Part shown: in pieces, positions 1 through 5,553 of the stretch | Layout of the letters: the number at the start of each line of letters is the position of its first letter | How positions within the stretch are numbered: position 1 is the stretch's first letter | Source: an uncultured Candidatus Saccharibacteria bacterium | Lineage (GTDB): Bacteria; Patescibacteria; Saccharimonadia; Saccharimonadales; UBA1547 | DNA: 6,916 bases | Assembly: GCA_946886635.1 (NCBI GenBank) | Contig: CAMPIW010000017.1 | Span: 1-6,916 of the forward strand | Reading direction: 5' to 3' | Made by a program: the position numbers and the translations under genes | The notes under the pieces: generated by a model | Databases searched by the model: none | What the model was told of the DNA's origin: nothing | What the model saw: the letters and a program-made list of their open reading frames with translations, nothing else

Positions 1-476
1 ACAACGCAGCTATGCAACGCCTAAAGGACGAAGCAGAAAAGGCTAAAAAAGAACTCTCTTCTACTAATGAATACGAAATTAACCTACCATTTATTACTGC
101 CGATGCCGATGGTCCAAAGCACTTTGAGCTTAAGCTCACCCGCGCAAAACTTGAAGAGCTTGTAAAAGACCTCATTAACCGCCTAGCTGAACCAGTCGAA
201 AAAGCACTCAAAGACGCTGGTCTAAAAGCAAACGAAATCAACGAAATTGTTTTGGTTGGTGGTATGACGCGTATGCCAGCAGTTGTTGAAAAGGTGAAGT
301 CAATTTTTGGCAAGGATCCACTTAAGGGCGTAAACCCAGACGAAGTTGTAGCTATTGGTGCTGCAGTTCAAGGTGGTGTGCTTGCCGGAGACGTAAAAGA
401 CGTACTTCTGCTCGACGTTACGCCATTAAGCCTTGGTATCGAGACAATGGGTAGCGTTTCAACGAAGCTTATCTAA
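1..476 (+). CDS. dnaK: DnaK ATPase-domain fragment up to the premature stop (5' partial)
   Basis: This is the piece of dnaK that would be translated up to the TAA at 474-476. It is 5' partial: codons are already open at position 3 (N-A-A-M-Q-R), so the ATG at 12 is an internal Met and not the start. The product would hold the whole ATPase domain, the conserved hydrophobic linker and only the first strand of the substrate domain, ending STKLI. Such a fragment could hydrolyse ATP but would lack a peptide-binding site. Just before the stop, MGSV stands where most DnaK proteins have MGGV. Confidence 0.75.
   Translation, partial: NAAMQRLKDEAEKAKKELSSTNEYEINLPFITADADGPKHFELKLTRAKLEELVKDLINRLAEPVEKALKDAGLKANEINEIVLVGGMTRMPAVVEKVKSIFGKDPLKGVNPDEVVAIGAAVQGGVLAGDVKDVLLLDVTPLSLGIETMGSVSTKLI
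474..476 (+). other. In-frame TAA inside dnaK
   Basis: The codons read ctt-atc-TAA-cga-aac-acg, giving L-I-stop-R-N-T. Bacillus-type DnaK has L-I-E-R-N-T here, so a single G-to-T change of GAA to TAA explains it. There is no frameshift: 12-476 and 477-1157 share one frame. TAA is also the natural stop of four other genes in the window, so a sense reading of TAA is not supported. Confidence 0.9.
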
Positions 477-575
477 CGAAACACGACTATTCCTACAAGT
501 AAGTCTGAAACATTCTCAACTGCGGCTGATAATCAACCGCAAGTAGAAATTCACGTACTGCAAGGTGAACGTGAA

Positions 576-1157
576 ATGGCTGGTGACAACAAGAGCCTTG
601 GCCGATTCGTACTTGATGGTATTGCACCAGCACCTCGTGGTGTTCCGCAAATTGAAGTCACCTTCAACCTCGATGCTAACGGTATTTTGAACGTTACTGC
701 AAAAGATAAAGGAACCGGTAAAGAGCAATCTATTACCATTCAAGACAGTGGAAATCTTTCAAAAGAAGATATTGAAAAGGCTGCCAAAGAAGCTGAAGAA
801 CACGCTGAAGAAGACAAGAAAAAGCGTGAAGCAGTCGATACTCGCAACCAACTTGAAAACGCTATTTACCAAGCAGAAAAAATGCCCGACGAATTTAAGG
901 ACAAGATTTCTGATGATGACAAGAAGGTAATTACCGACGCTGTTGAAGAAGCGAAAAAGCATAAAGACGCAACCGATAAAGACGAACTCGAAGCTGCATT
1001 AAAAGCCTTGAACGACGCAATCATGCCAATTGGCGCGAAAATGTACGAACAAGCTGCTGCTGAAGAAGCTCCAGCCGAAGACGGCGATGCAGACAAAAAG
1101 TCTGACGAACCTGTTGAAGGCGAAGTCGTTGACGACGCTGACAAAGAAAAGAAGTAG
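576..1157 (+). CDS. dnaK: DnaK substrate-binding-domain fragment that could restart after the stop
   Basis: This is the part of the interrupted dnaK that an automatic caller would report as a second gene, starting at the ATG within [15 protein letters not shown]. It holds most of the substrate-binding beta domain, the helical lid ([20 protein letters not shown]) and the charged tail. AAGGTG at 562-567 lies 8 bases before the ATG and resembles a Shine-Dalgarno, but these bases also encode the conserved LQGER motif, so the match may be accidental. If it is made, the product would bind peptide without ATP control. I regard it as part of the same gene and not an independent one; translation from 576 is speculative. 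Confidence 0.5.
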   Translation: MAGDNKSLGRFVLDGIAPAPRGVPQIEVTFNLDANGILNVTAKDKGTGKEQSITIQDSGNLSKEDIEKAAKEAEEHAEEDKKKREAVDTRNQLENAIYQAEKMPDEFKDKISDDDKKVITDAVEEAKKHKDATDKDELEAALKALNDAIMPIGAKMYEQAAAEEAPAEDGDADKKSDEPVEGEVVDDADKEKK

Positions 1158-1183
1158 TTCCTCTTTAGAGGAGTAACGATTTG

Positions 1184-1216
1184 AACCTCGCCGGGCTTAT
1201 TGCTCGGCGAGGTTTT
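1184..1216 (+). terminator. Intrinsic terminator of dnaK
   Basis: The arms AACCTCGCCGGGC (1184-1196) and GCTCGGCGAGGTT (1202-1214) pair over 13 bp with one G-U, closing a 5-base TTATT loop, and run into TTTT at 1213-1216. It starts 26 bases after the dnaK stop. On the minus strand the same stem follows the glycosidase-like gene but is trailed by CAAATCG, a poor U-tract, so it is a good terminator only for dnaK and at best a weak one for the convergent gene. Confidence 0.85.
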
Positions 1217-1244
1217 AGTATGCGCTTTTGTAGCCTCCTAGGGT

Positions 1245-2363
1245 TTACTCAGAGGGGAGTTCTAAAAATAAAGCAGCCCATACCATACCTGGGTCGGCTC
1301 GATAAAACGGTGCGTAGTACCATGACCCATCGGGGTTGGTAAGCTCTGGATATGTTTGGTGACGTTCAATCAGTGCGCTAAATTGTACGTACTGTTTTTT
1401 GTATTCGTCGCGACCGTAGCGGTGCAGCAAGTGAAGATAGTATGTAGCGTGCCACGTCCACAGTGATGATTCGGTGTAATTGGGCATCGAAATAGGCCCC
1501 ATGCCAAAACGGTACCGAAGCTTCTTTGAGGGTTTTTCGCCGTACTTCATAGGGTAGGGTAGGTTTAATTCTGCTTTGTTGATGTAATCAAACGTTTTAC
1601 TAGCCATTGCTTCATCGTCAACGACGCGTAAAAAGAACGGCATAAGTGCGCTGTCGGAGCTAAAGTTTGTCGATACGCGATCGGCGCGGAAAAAATCACC
1701 CGTCCAGTACTCTTTAATAAGAATGTCGCTATACACTGATGGAGCAAAGGGGAAGTTTTTAAGCTGTAAGACTTCAGCGCATTGGGCGAGACGGCCAACG
1801 AGAGCAATCGCATAGGCGCTACGTTCGTAGTACACAGCATCACGCATTTCGGCGTATCGTACGCCCTTTTTTATATCACCGGTCTCGGTAAGATACCGTG
1901 CAACGTAGCGCTCAAGCTCTTCACTTAAAAAAGCTTGCTCATCGCTATTTAAATAGTAGTGACTAACAACCAACGAGTGAAGAAGCCACGGCAGGGCGTC
2001 GATACTCGGTTTTCCAGGTGCATTAAACACGTTGCCATTTTTATCGATACATAATTTTACTCGGTTACCTCGGCGATAGTGGCGAAGTGCCCAACGAAGC
2101 GTATGGTGAACACGCGTTGTGTGGTTTAGCGTAGTGAGCGACTCAGCAACGGTTCCAAAGTCGCGCATCCAAAAGAAGTTATAGTGGCCAAGGCTCGTAC
2201 GGTAAAAGTCGCCGTACCAAAGCCTATCAACAATCTGTGAGCAAATTTCACGAGCGTCACCCGGGAAGCGTTCGATACTTGAAAAGTATCGGTTAACGAT
2301 TTGTCGATATTCAGCGCGAAGGATGCCAAATATCGCGCCAATAAATCGAATAAACAGTTTCAT
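1245..2363 (-). CDS. Six-hairpin (alpha/alpha barrel) glycosidase-like protein, substrate unknown
   Basis: A 372-residue protein rich in aromatic residues and regularly spaced helices, resembling six-hairpin glycosidases such as the GH15 glucoamylase and debranching-enzyme C-terminal families. Supporting motifs are NFFWMRDFG (62-70), like the W-x-RD segment of these barrels; PSIDALPWLLHSL (119-131); AEMRDAVYYERSAYAIAL (171-188); TGDFFRADR (221-229); TESSLWTWHATYYLHLL (297-313); and a closing NPDGSWYYAPFYRADPGMVWA. Candidate acids are D68, E172, D223 and E298, but I cannot assign catalytic residues. There is no clear signal peptide; residues 1-15 are hydrophobic with basic residues and might touch the membrane. 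I chose the ATG at 2363 because the longer frame (to 2471) would overlap the upstream small gene, and because a TGCTATACT extended -10 box lies just before it. Family assignment is moderate, enzyme activity is inference. Confidence 0.7.
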   Translation of the reverse strand: MKLFIRFIGAIFGILRAEYRQIVNRYFSSIERFPGDAREICSQIVDRLWYGDFYRTSLGHYNFFWMRDFGTVAESLTTLNHTTRVHHTLRWALRHYRRGNRVKLCIDKNGNVFNAPGKPSIDALPWLLHSLVVSHYYLNSDEQAFLSEELERYVARYLTETGDIKKGVRYAEMRDAVYYERSAYAIALVGRLAQCAEVLQLKNFPFAPSVYSDILIKEYWTGDFFRADRVSTNFSSDSALMPFFLRVVDDEAMASKTFDYINKAELNLPYPMKYGEKPSKKLRYRFGMGPISMPNYTESSLWTWHATYYLHLLHRYGRDEYKKQYVQFSALIERHQTYPELTNPDGSWYYAPFYRADPGMVWAALFLELPSE

Positions 2364-2370
2364 TGAGGTA

Positions 2371-2379
2371 AGTATAGCA
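2371..2379 (-). promoter_or_regulatory. Extended -10 box of the glycosidase-like gene
   Basis: On the minus strand TGCTATACT (2379 to 2371) is followed by only 7 bases before the ATG at 2363, so transcription would begin at or next to the start codon. No Shine-Dalgarno is present and no good -35 hexamer is seen at 17 bases, which is usual for TGn-extended -10 promoters. Confidence 0.6.
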
Positions 2380-2406
2380 CGGAGAGTGGGGAGAAAAATA
2401 TGGTGC

Positions 2407-2616
2407 TTATGTTTTTGGCTTAAGACTAGTAAGGTGCCAGTGTAAACAGGTAGGGCAATGATACACGCCAATGTCGCTGCTCATATGATCAAACATTCGT
2501 GCATCGGCCGCCGCAAGCGCTTCCGCCTCTGTTGCAAAAAATCGCTTACCTTCACAGGTAATATCAAATCGATACATTTTTACATCTGTTTTTCTACTGT
2601 TTCGGCGAGCCTTCAT
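2407..2616 (-). CDS. Small Cys/His-rich protein with CPxCxxWHLT tail, function unknown
   Basis: A 69-residue basic protein that I do not recognise as a named family. It begins MKARRNSRKT, continues with a short strand-like stretch (MYRFDITCEGKRFF), an alanine-rich helix (TEAEALAAADARMFDHM) and ends VYHCPTCLHWHLTSLKPKT. C54 and C57 with H59 and H61 form a compact CxxCxHxH cluster suited to binding a metal; C21 is a further candidate. A 'C-x-x-C...WHLT' ending recurs in small bacterial and phage proteins that look like half zinc ribbons (from memory, not searched). The start at 2616 is chosen because a TATACT -10 box ends 6 bases upstream, and because a longer frame to 2883 would run antisense through the GlsB-like gene. 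It sits 43 bases before the glycosidase-like gene on the same strand, which has its own -10 box. Confidence 0.65.
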   Translation of the reverse strand: MKARRNSRKTDVKMYRFDITCEGKRFFATEAEALAAADARMFDHMSSDIGVYHCPTCLHWHLTSLKPKT

Positions 2617-2619
2617 GGT

Positions 2620-2633
2620 ACCAGTATACTGGT
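2620..2633 (-). promoter_or_regulatory. Palindromic -10 region of the small Cys/His gene
   Basis: ACCAGTATACTGGT is a perfect 14-base palindrome. On the minus strand it contains TATACT (2628 to 2623) with 6 bases to the ATG at 2616, so the mRNA would be leaderless. Being symmetric, it also presents TATACT on the plus strand (2625-2630). It may be an operator, a symmetric divergent promoter, or both. Confidence 0.5.
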
Positions 2634-2651
2634 TTATTATTTCAGGAGGAG

Positions 2652-2657
2652 TATAAT
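2652..2657 (+). promoter_or_regulatory. -10 box (TATAAT) of the GlsB-like gene
   Basis: A consensus TATAAT lies 38 bases before the ATG, leaving room for a leader of about 30 bases that includes the Shine-Dalgarno. No convincing -35 hexamer is visible 16-18 bases upstream, where the palindrome of the divergent gene lies. Confidence 0.5.
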
Positions 2658-2679
2658 AAGTATTACATAAACTTATACC

Positions 2680-2688
2680 AAGGAGGTG
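2680..2688 (+). promoter_or_regulatory. Strong Shine-Dalgarno of the GlsB-like gene
   Basis: AAGGAGGTG is a near-perfect anti-16S match, with 9 bases between GGAGG and the ATG at 2696. It fixes the start and contrasts with the SD-less starts of most other genes here. Confidence 0.85.
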
Positions 2689-2695
2689 CACAGTT

Positions 2696-2968
2696 ATGGA
2701 TCTATGGGGAATAATTAGCTGGATTGTCGTAGGTGGTTTGGCCGGGTGGGTCGCTTCTATGATTACCAAAACAGACGCGAGCCAAGGGATACTAGGCAAT
2801 ATCGTCGCCGGTATTATCGGTGCAATTGTCGGTGGTTTCTTGGTAGGACTACTAGGTGGAGAAGGCTTTACTGGCTTCAACATTTGGAGTTTCGTGGTCG
2901 CACTAGTGGGTGCGATTGTTGTACTCTTTATTTGGAAGGCAATTACAGGCCGAAACAGGGCTGTCTAG
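2696..2968 (+). CDS. GlsB/YeaQ/YmgE-family small stress-associated membrane protein
   Basis: A 90-residue, very hydrophobic protein of the family once called 'transglycosylase-associated protein'. It has the family layout: three membrane helices at about 4-23 (GIISWIVVGGLAGWVASMI), 33-54 (GNIVAGIIGAIVGGFLVGLL) and 64-83 (WSFVVALVGAIVVLFIW), with glycine-rich small-residue packing and a G-x-x-G rich second helix. Between helices 1 and 2 lies TKTDASQGILGN, and the short tail KAITGRNRAV is basic, hence probably cytoplasmic. Length is typical of the family (about 80-90). Members are often induced by envelope, acid or general stress, but their biochemical role is not settled. The gene has its own TATAAT, strong Shine-Dalgarno and a terminator, so it is a single-gene unit between the two chaperone genes. 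Confidence 0.9.
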   Translation: MDLWGIISWIVVGGLAGWVASMITKTDASQGILGNIVAGIIGAIVGGFLVGLLGGEGFTGFNIWSFVVALVGAIVVLFIWKAITGRNRAV

Positions 2969-2981
2969 CTAAATCTTTACT

Positions 2982-3014
2982 AAAAAATGGTCGCGAAGAG
3001 CGGCCATTTTTTTT
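2982..3014 (+). terminator. Intrinsic terminator of the GlsB-like gene
   Basis: ATGGTCGC (2987-2994) pairs with GCGGCCAT (3000-3007) through one U-G wobble around a GAAGA loop, and an A-run before and T-run after (eight T at 3007-3014) extend the stem. It ends two bases before the CIRCE element, separating the GlsB unit from dnaJ. Confidence 0.9.
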
Positions 3015-3016
3015 AT

Positions 3017-3043
3017 TTAGCACTCTAGACATATGAGTGCTAA
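3017..3043 (+). promoter_or_regulatory. CIRCE operator (HrcA binding site) in front of dnaJ
   Basis: TTAGCACTC (3017-3025) and GAGTGCTAA (3035-3043) are perfect inverted 9-mers separated by 9 bases, which is exactly the CIRCE consensus. HrcA binds CIRCE and represses chaperone genes until heat or unfolded protein releases it. The 9-base spacer holds the -35 hexamer TAGACA (3026-3031), so bound HrcA would block RNA polymerase. Confidence 0.97.
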
Positions 3044-3054
3044 AACTTTATACT
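3026..3054 (+). promoter_or_regulatory. Promoter of dnaJ
   Basis: TAGACA (3026-3031, 5 of 6 to TTGACA) and TATACT (3049-3054) are 17 bases apart. The -10 ends 10 bases before the ATG at 3065, so the leader would be only a few bases long, and no Shine-Dalgarno is present. The -35 lies inside the CIRCE spacer. Confidence 0.8.
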
Positions 3055-3064
3055 AGATACAGAT

Positions 3065-4150
3065 ATGAGCAAGCGAGATTATTACGAAGTATTAGGGGTG
3101 TCAAAAAGCGCCTCAGCCGATGAACTTAAAAAGGCGTACCGTCGCCTTGCTGTTGAACACCATCCTGATAAAGAAAGTGGTAATGAAGATAAGTTCAAAG
3201 AAATTAGCGAAGCCTACGACGTATTAAAAGATGCGCAAAAACGGCAACGGTATGACCAATTTGGCCATGCTGGTGTTGGTGGCGCATCGGGCGGTGGCGG
3301 TGGTGGAAATCCATTTGAAGGCTTTGGCGGATTCAATGGACAAAGCGCAAACTTCGATTTTGGCGGTGGCTTTGGTGATATTTTCGATCAATTCTTTGGC
3401 GGCGGTTCATCGCAGCGACGTGGTCCTAAAAAAGGTCGTGACGTTGAGGTTCAGCTGCAGCTTACTTTCGAAGAGGCAATTTTTGGCCTCGAACACGACA
3501 TGACGCTTGAACTTGAAGATACCTGTGAGCATTGTAAGGGGAGTACCGTTGAGCCCGGCCACAGCATGAAAACTTGTGAAACATGTCACGGCGCGGGTCA
3601 GCAAACGCGTGTTATGAATACCATGTTTGGCGCTATTCAACAGACTGTTCCGTGTGAAACATGTCACGGCGCCGGGAAAGTCCCTGAAAAGGTATGTACC
3701 GTTTGTCACGGTACCGGTACGAAGCGTAAAAAACAAACCATTAAGGTTAAAATACCTGCTGGTGTTGATGATGGTGCGACGATTCGCCTTAGTAATCACG
3801 GTGAAGCAATTGGTGGTGGCGAAAAAGGTGATTTGTACATCCATATCCGTGTGAAGGCTGACAAAAAGTTTACTCGCGAAGGTGATATTATTCTTTCTGA
3901 AGAGCACATTTCAATGGCCGATGCCGCGCTGGGTACTGAAATTGAAGTTCTTACTGTTGACGGTAAAATTCGGATGAAAATCCCTGCTGGTACACAAAGT
4001 GGAACCGACTTCAAGCTTTCTGGCCACGGTGTTCCACATCTTCGTAATGCCGAAAAGCGCGGTCCGCATATTGTGAGTATTCTGGTAGATACGCCTACGA
4101 AGCTGAATCGCAAACAAAAAGAAATTCTTGAACAGCTGCGTAGTAAGTAG
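3065..4150 (+). CDS. dnaJ: DnaJ (Hsp40) co-chaperone
   Basis: DnaJ delivers unfolded clients to DnaK in the cytosol and stimulates its ATPase. The 361-residue protein has the full type I layout: J domain (about 5-66) with HPD at 33-35 and the [14 protein letters not shown] helix; a Gly/Phe-rich linker (about 67-118) with [10 protein letters not shown]; four zinc-binding repeats starting at C154, C171, C197 and C211; and two beta-barrel client-binding domains, ending [17 protein letters not shown]. The first repeat, CEHCKGST, lacks the last Gly of CxxCxGxG but keeps both cysteines. Length is a little short of E. coli DnaJ (376) but normal. Expression is under a CIRCE-overlapped promoter. dnaK lies about 1.9 kb upstream with three unrelated genes between, and grpE is not in the window. 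No clear terminator follows; 4151-4199 holds nothing I can identify. Confidence 0.98.
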   Translation: MSKRDYYEVLGVSKSASADELKKAYRRLAVEHHPDKESGNEDKFKEISEAYDVLKDAQKRQRYDQFGHAGVGGASGGGGGGNPFEGFGGFNGQSANFDFGGGFGDIFDQFFGGGSSQRRGPKKGRDVEVQLQLTFEEAIFGLEHDMTLELEDTCEHCKGSTVEPGHSMKTCETCHGAGQQTRVMNTMFGAIQQTVPCETCHGAGKVPEKVCTVCHGTGTKRKKQTIKVKIPAGVDDGATIRLSNHGEAIGGGEKGDLYIHIRVKADKKFTREGDIILSEEHISMADAALGTEIEVLTVDGKIRMKIPAGTQSGTDFKLSGHGVPHLRNAEKRGPHIVSILVDTPTKLNRKQKEILEQLRSK

Positions 4151-4199
4151 CGGCCAACAACGGAGCGGCACATTTAGCGCGAAACTTACCACAAGCATG

Positions 4200-4228
4200 T
4201 TGCAAAATATGTAAAAATATGATACAAT
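4200..4228 (+). promoter_or_regulatory. Promoter of the rimB-rimK/rimK operon
   Basis: TTGCAA (4200-4205) and TACAAT (4223-4228) are separated by 17 bases. The -10 ends 8 bases before the ATG at 4237, so the transcript would start at or near the start codon and be leaderless. Confidence 0.65.
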
Positions 4229-4236
4229 AGGTGGAT

Positions 4237-5550
4237 ATGAAACGAGTTACAACTATTGGTTCAAAGATACTTGTGAGCTTTCCAGAGGAAGCTATTTTTG
4301 ACGTACCTGCTAAGGTAGATACCGGAGCTGATAGCTCATCGGTATGGGCTTCTAATATAGAAGAAAAAGATGGAGTGCTTCGGTACGTTCTTTTTGACGA
4401 AAAATCTTCGCTTTATACGGGCCGTGTCATTCAAACTACTAAGTTTACTCAATCTCGCATTAAAAACTCATTCGGTACGATCGAACAGCGTTATAAAGTG
4501 ACACTTCTCATTTCAATCAACGGCATAAAAGTACGTGCAAACGTTACTTTGGCCGATCGAAAGCGTAATACGTACCCACTACTTATCGGACGCCGTACGC
4601 TTAAAGGCCGATTTATAGTTGATGTAGCAAAGCAGGAACTTGGCGAGCATCGTCATAAGTTGCTTATTGTGAGCGCTAAACTTACTCCAAGTGTTGCAAA
4701 GTTCTCAAAACGCGTTGAGAGCCTAGGCAATAACCTCTCGGTACATCACACCGATTACAGCGACTTCGTTATTCGCTTCAAGGACGGCGTGATGTCGGTC
4801 ACACTTAAGTCAACTGGTGAAGACCTTGCCATGTTTGATATCGTTCACTTTAAAACGTCTGAAACCCGAGATATCACGGCATCTTTAGCGCATTATTGTA
4901 TTAACAACGGTACGAAAATTCTTGATCCAACGATTCAACACTTCCCAACGACGAGTAAACTGTACCAGTATACGATTCTTGCCAACAACGGTATTCGTAT
5001 TCCTGATTCAGTATTCGTGACTGCACGTGCATTGAAAGGCCATTTTGATAGTATTTCTCGTGACCTGGGGGTGCCATTTGTTCTCAAGGGCATTCATGTT
5101 AGTAAAGGGGAACACAACTATCTTATTAAGGATGAAAAAAGCTTCACTAAAGCTATGAAATTGGCCGATGAGGAGCAAGTATATCTTATTGCTCAAAAAT
5201 TTATTCCAAATGATAGTGATTACCGTGTGCTGATTTTTGGTCAGACAATTGAACTTGTTATTGAGCGAATTAAAACTTCTGATACCACACATCTTAATAA
5301 TACTTCAAAGGGCGGCTCTGCTGCGCTTCACGAAGTAAACCATCTTCCAGCTGATGTTCAATACGATTCGCTTCGAGCTGCGGCACTTCTTGGGCGTGAT
5401 GTTGCCGGTGTCGATATGATGCAGGGGAGCGAGGATGGTTTATGGTATTGTTTAGAAGTAAACGACGGACCACAAATCGCATCTGGGGCATATGTGGAAG
5501 AAAAGGAAAAAGCCTTTGCCCAGTTCATTAACCGAAAGCTAGGAGAGTAA
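4237..5550 (+). CDS. Fusion of RimB-like retropepsin/'ATP-dependent zinc protease' domain and RimK-like ATP-grasp ligase
   Basis: A 437-residue two-domain protein. Residues about 3-140 match the RimB/'ATP-dependent zinc protease' family, with the aspartyl-protease-like motif VDTGADSSSVWA (27-38) and the later PLLIGRRTLKGRFIVD (114-129). Residues about 141-260 form a pre-ATP-grasp region starting KLLIVSAK, and 261-437 an ATP-grasp fold like RimK: lysine K284, SDYRVLIFG (327-335), SKGGSAALHEV (357-367), VAGVDMM (389-395) and the metal-binding LEVND (E407, N409). RimK ligases add Glu to protein tails; RimB is a partner protease-like protein, so one polypeptide may both add and remove residues (inference). 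The glycine loop reads KGIHVSKGEHNYL, weaker than in the adjacent RimK, so catalysis is uncertain. ATG 4237 is preferred over GTG 4231 because the -10 box ends at 4228. rimK follows after 3 bases. Confidence 0.85.
   Translation: MKRVTTIGSKILVSFPEEAIFDVPAKVDTGADSSSVWASNIEEKDGVLRYVLFDEKSSLYTGRVIQTTKFTQSRIKNSFGTIEQRYKVTLLISINGIKVRANVTLADRKRNTYPLLIGRRTLKGRFIVDVAKQELGEHRHKLLIVSAKLTPSVAKFSKRVESLGNNLSVHHTDYSDFVIRFKDGVMSVTLKSTGEDLAMFDIVHFKTSETRDITASLAHYCINNGTKILDPTIQHFPTTSKLYQYTILANNGIRIPDSVFVTARALKGHFDSISRDLGVPFVLKGIHVSKGEHNYLIKDEKSFTKAMKLADEEQVYLIAQKFIPNDSDYRVLIFGQTIELVIERIKTSDTTHLNNTSKGGSAALHEVNHLPADVQYDSLRAAALLGRDVAGVDMMQGSEDGLWYCLEVNDGPQIASGAYVEEKEKAFAQFINRKLGE
5541..5545 (+). promoter_or_regulatory. 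Shine-Dalgarno of rimK inside the upstream gene
   Basis: AGGAG lies 8 bases before the ATG at 5554, within the last codons of the fusion gene. It supports translation of rimK from a shared mRNA, unlike the SD-less first gene of the operon. Confidence 0.75.
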
Positions 5551-5553
5551 TAT

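Larger units (their letters stand above)
1..1157 (+). pseudogene. dnaK: DnaK (Hsp70) chaperone, 5' end outside window, interrupted by an in-frame TAA
   Basis: DnaK is the cytosolic Hsp70 that binds unfolded segments under ATP control, working with DnaJ and GrpE. The reading frame enters from the left edge and covers the end of the ATPase domain ([26 protein letters not shown] at about 255-293, [15 protein letters not shown]), the interdomain linker [14 protein letters not shown] (about 400-443), the substrate-binding beta domain ([27 protein letters not shown]), the helical lid, and an acidic tail ending [11 protein letters not shown]. The natural stop is TAG at 1155-1157. Codon 474-476 is TAA where relatives read a sense codon (commonly Glu in LIERNTTIPT), and the same frame continues without any shift. 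As read, the ATPase domain is cut off from the substrate domain. DnaK is normally needed for stress survival, so a base error in the assembly or a strain variant are both plausible, as is true decay. The family identity is certain; the broken state depends on one base. Confidence 0.9.

Noticed and set aside
474..476. TAA read as a sense codon (alternative genetic code)
   Set aside because: TAA is the natural stop of four other genes in the window, so reassignment is not supported.
1158..1173. Hairpin CCTC-TTTA-GAGG just after the dnaK stop
   Set aside because: Very short stem with no T-run; the strong terminator at 1184-1216 explains termination.
1168..1330. Small plus-strand gene after dnaK with GAGGAG and TTG at 1181
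   Set aside because: It would run through the terminator stem and antisense to the glycosidase-like gene, with no recognisable protein.
2364..2471. N-terminal extension of the glycosidase-like gene to 2471
   Set aside because: It would overlap the small Cys/His gene, reads through the -10 box just upstream of 2363, and its residues resemble no domain.
2617..2883. Extension of the small Cys/His gene to 2883 on the minus strand
   Set aside because: The added part is antisense to the well-supported GlsB-like gene and proline-rich as shadow frames often are; the -10 box and ATG at 2616 fit better.
3407..4198. Minus-strand open frames opposite dnaJ
   Set aside because: They mirror the well-conserved dnaJ coding frame and carry no recognisable domain.
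4151..4199. Terminator of dnaJ
   Set aside because: No stem with a T-run could be found; read-through into the rim operon is possible.
4231..4236. GTG start for the RimB-RimK fusion
   Set aside because: It lies 2 bases after the -10 box, so it would not be in the transcript; the ATG at 4237 is in the same frame.
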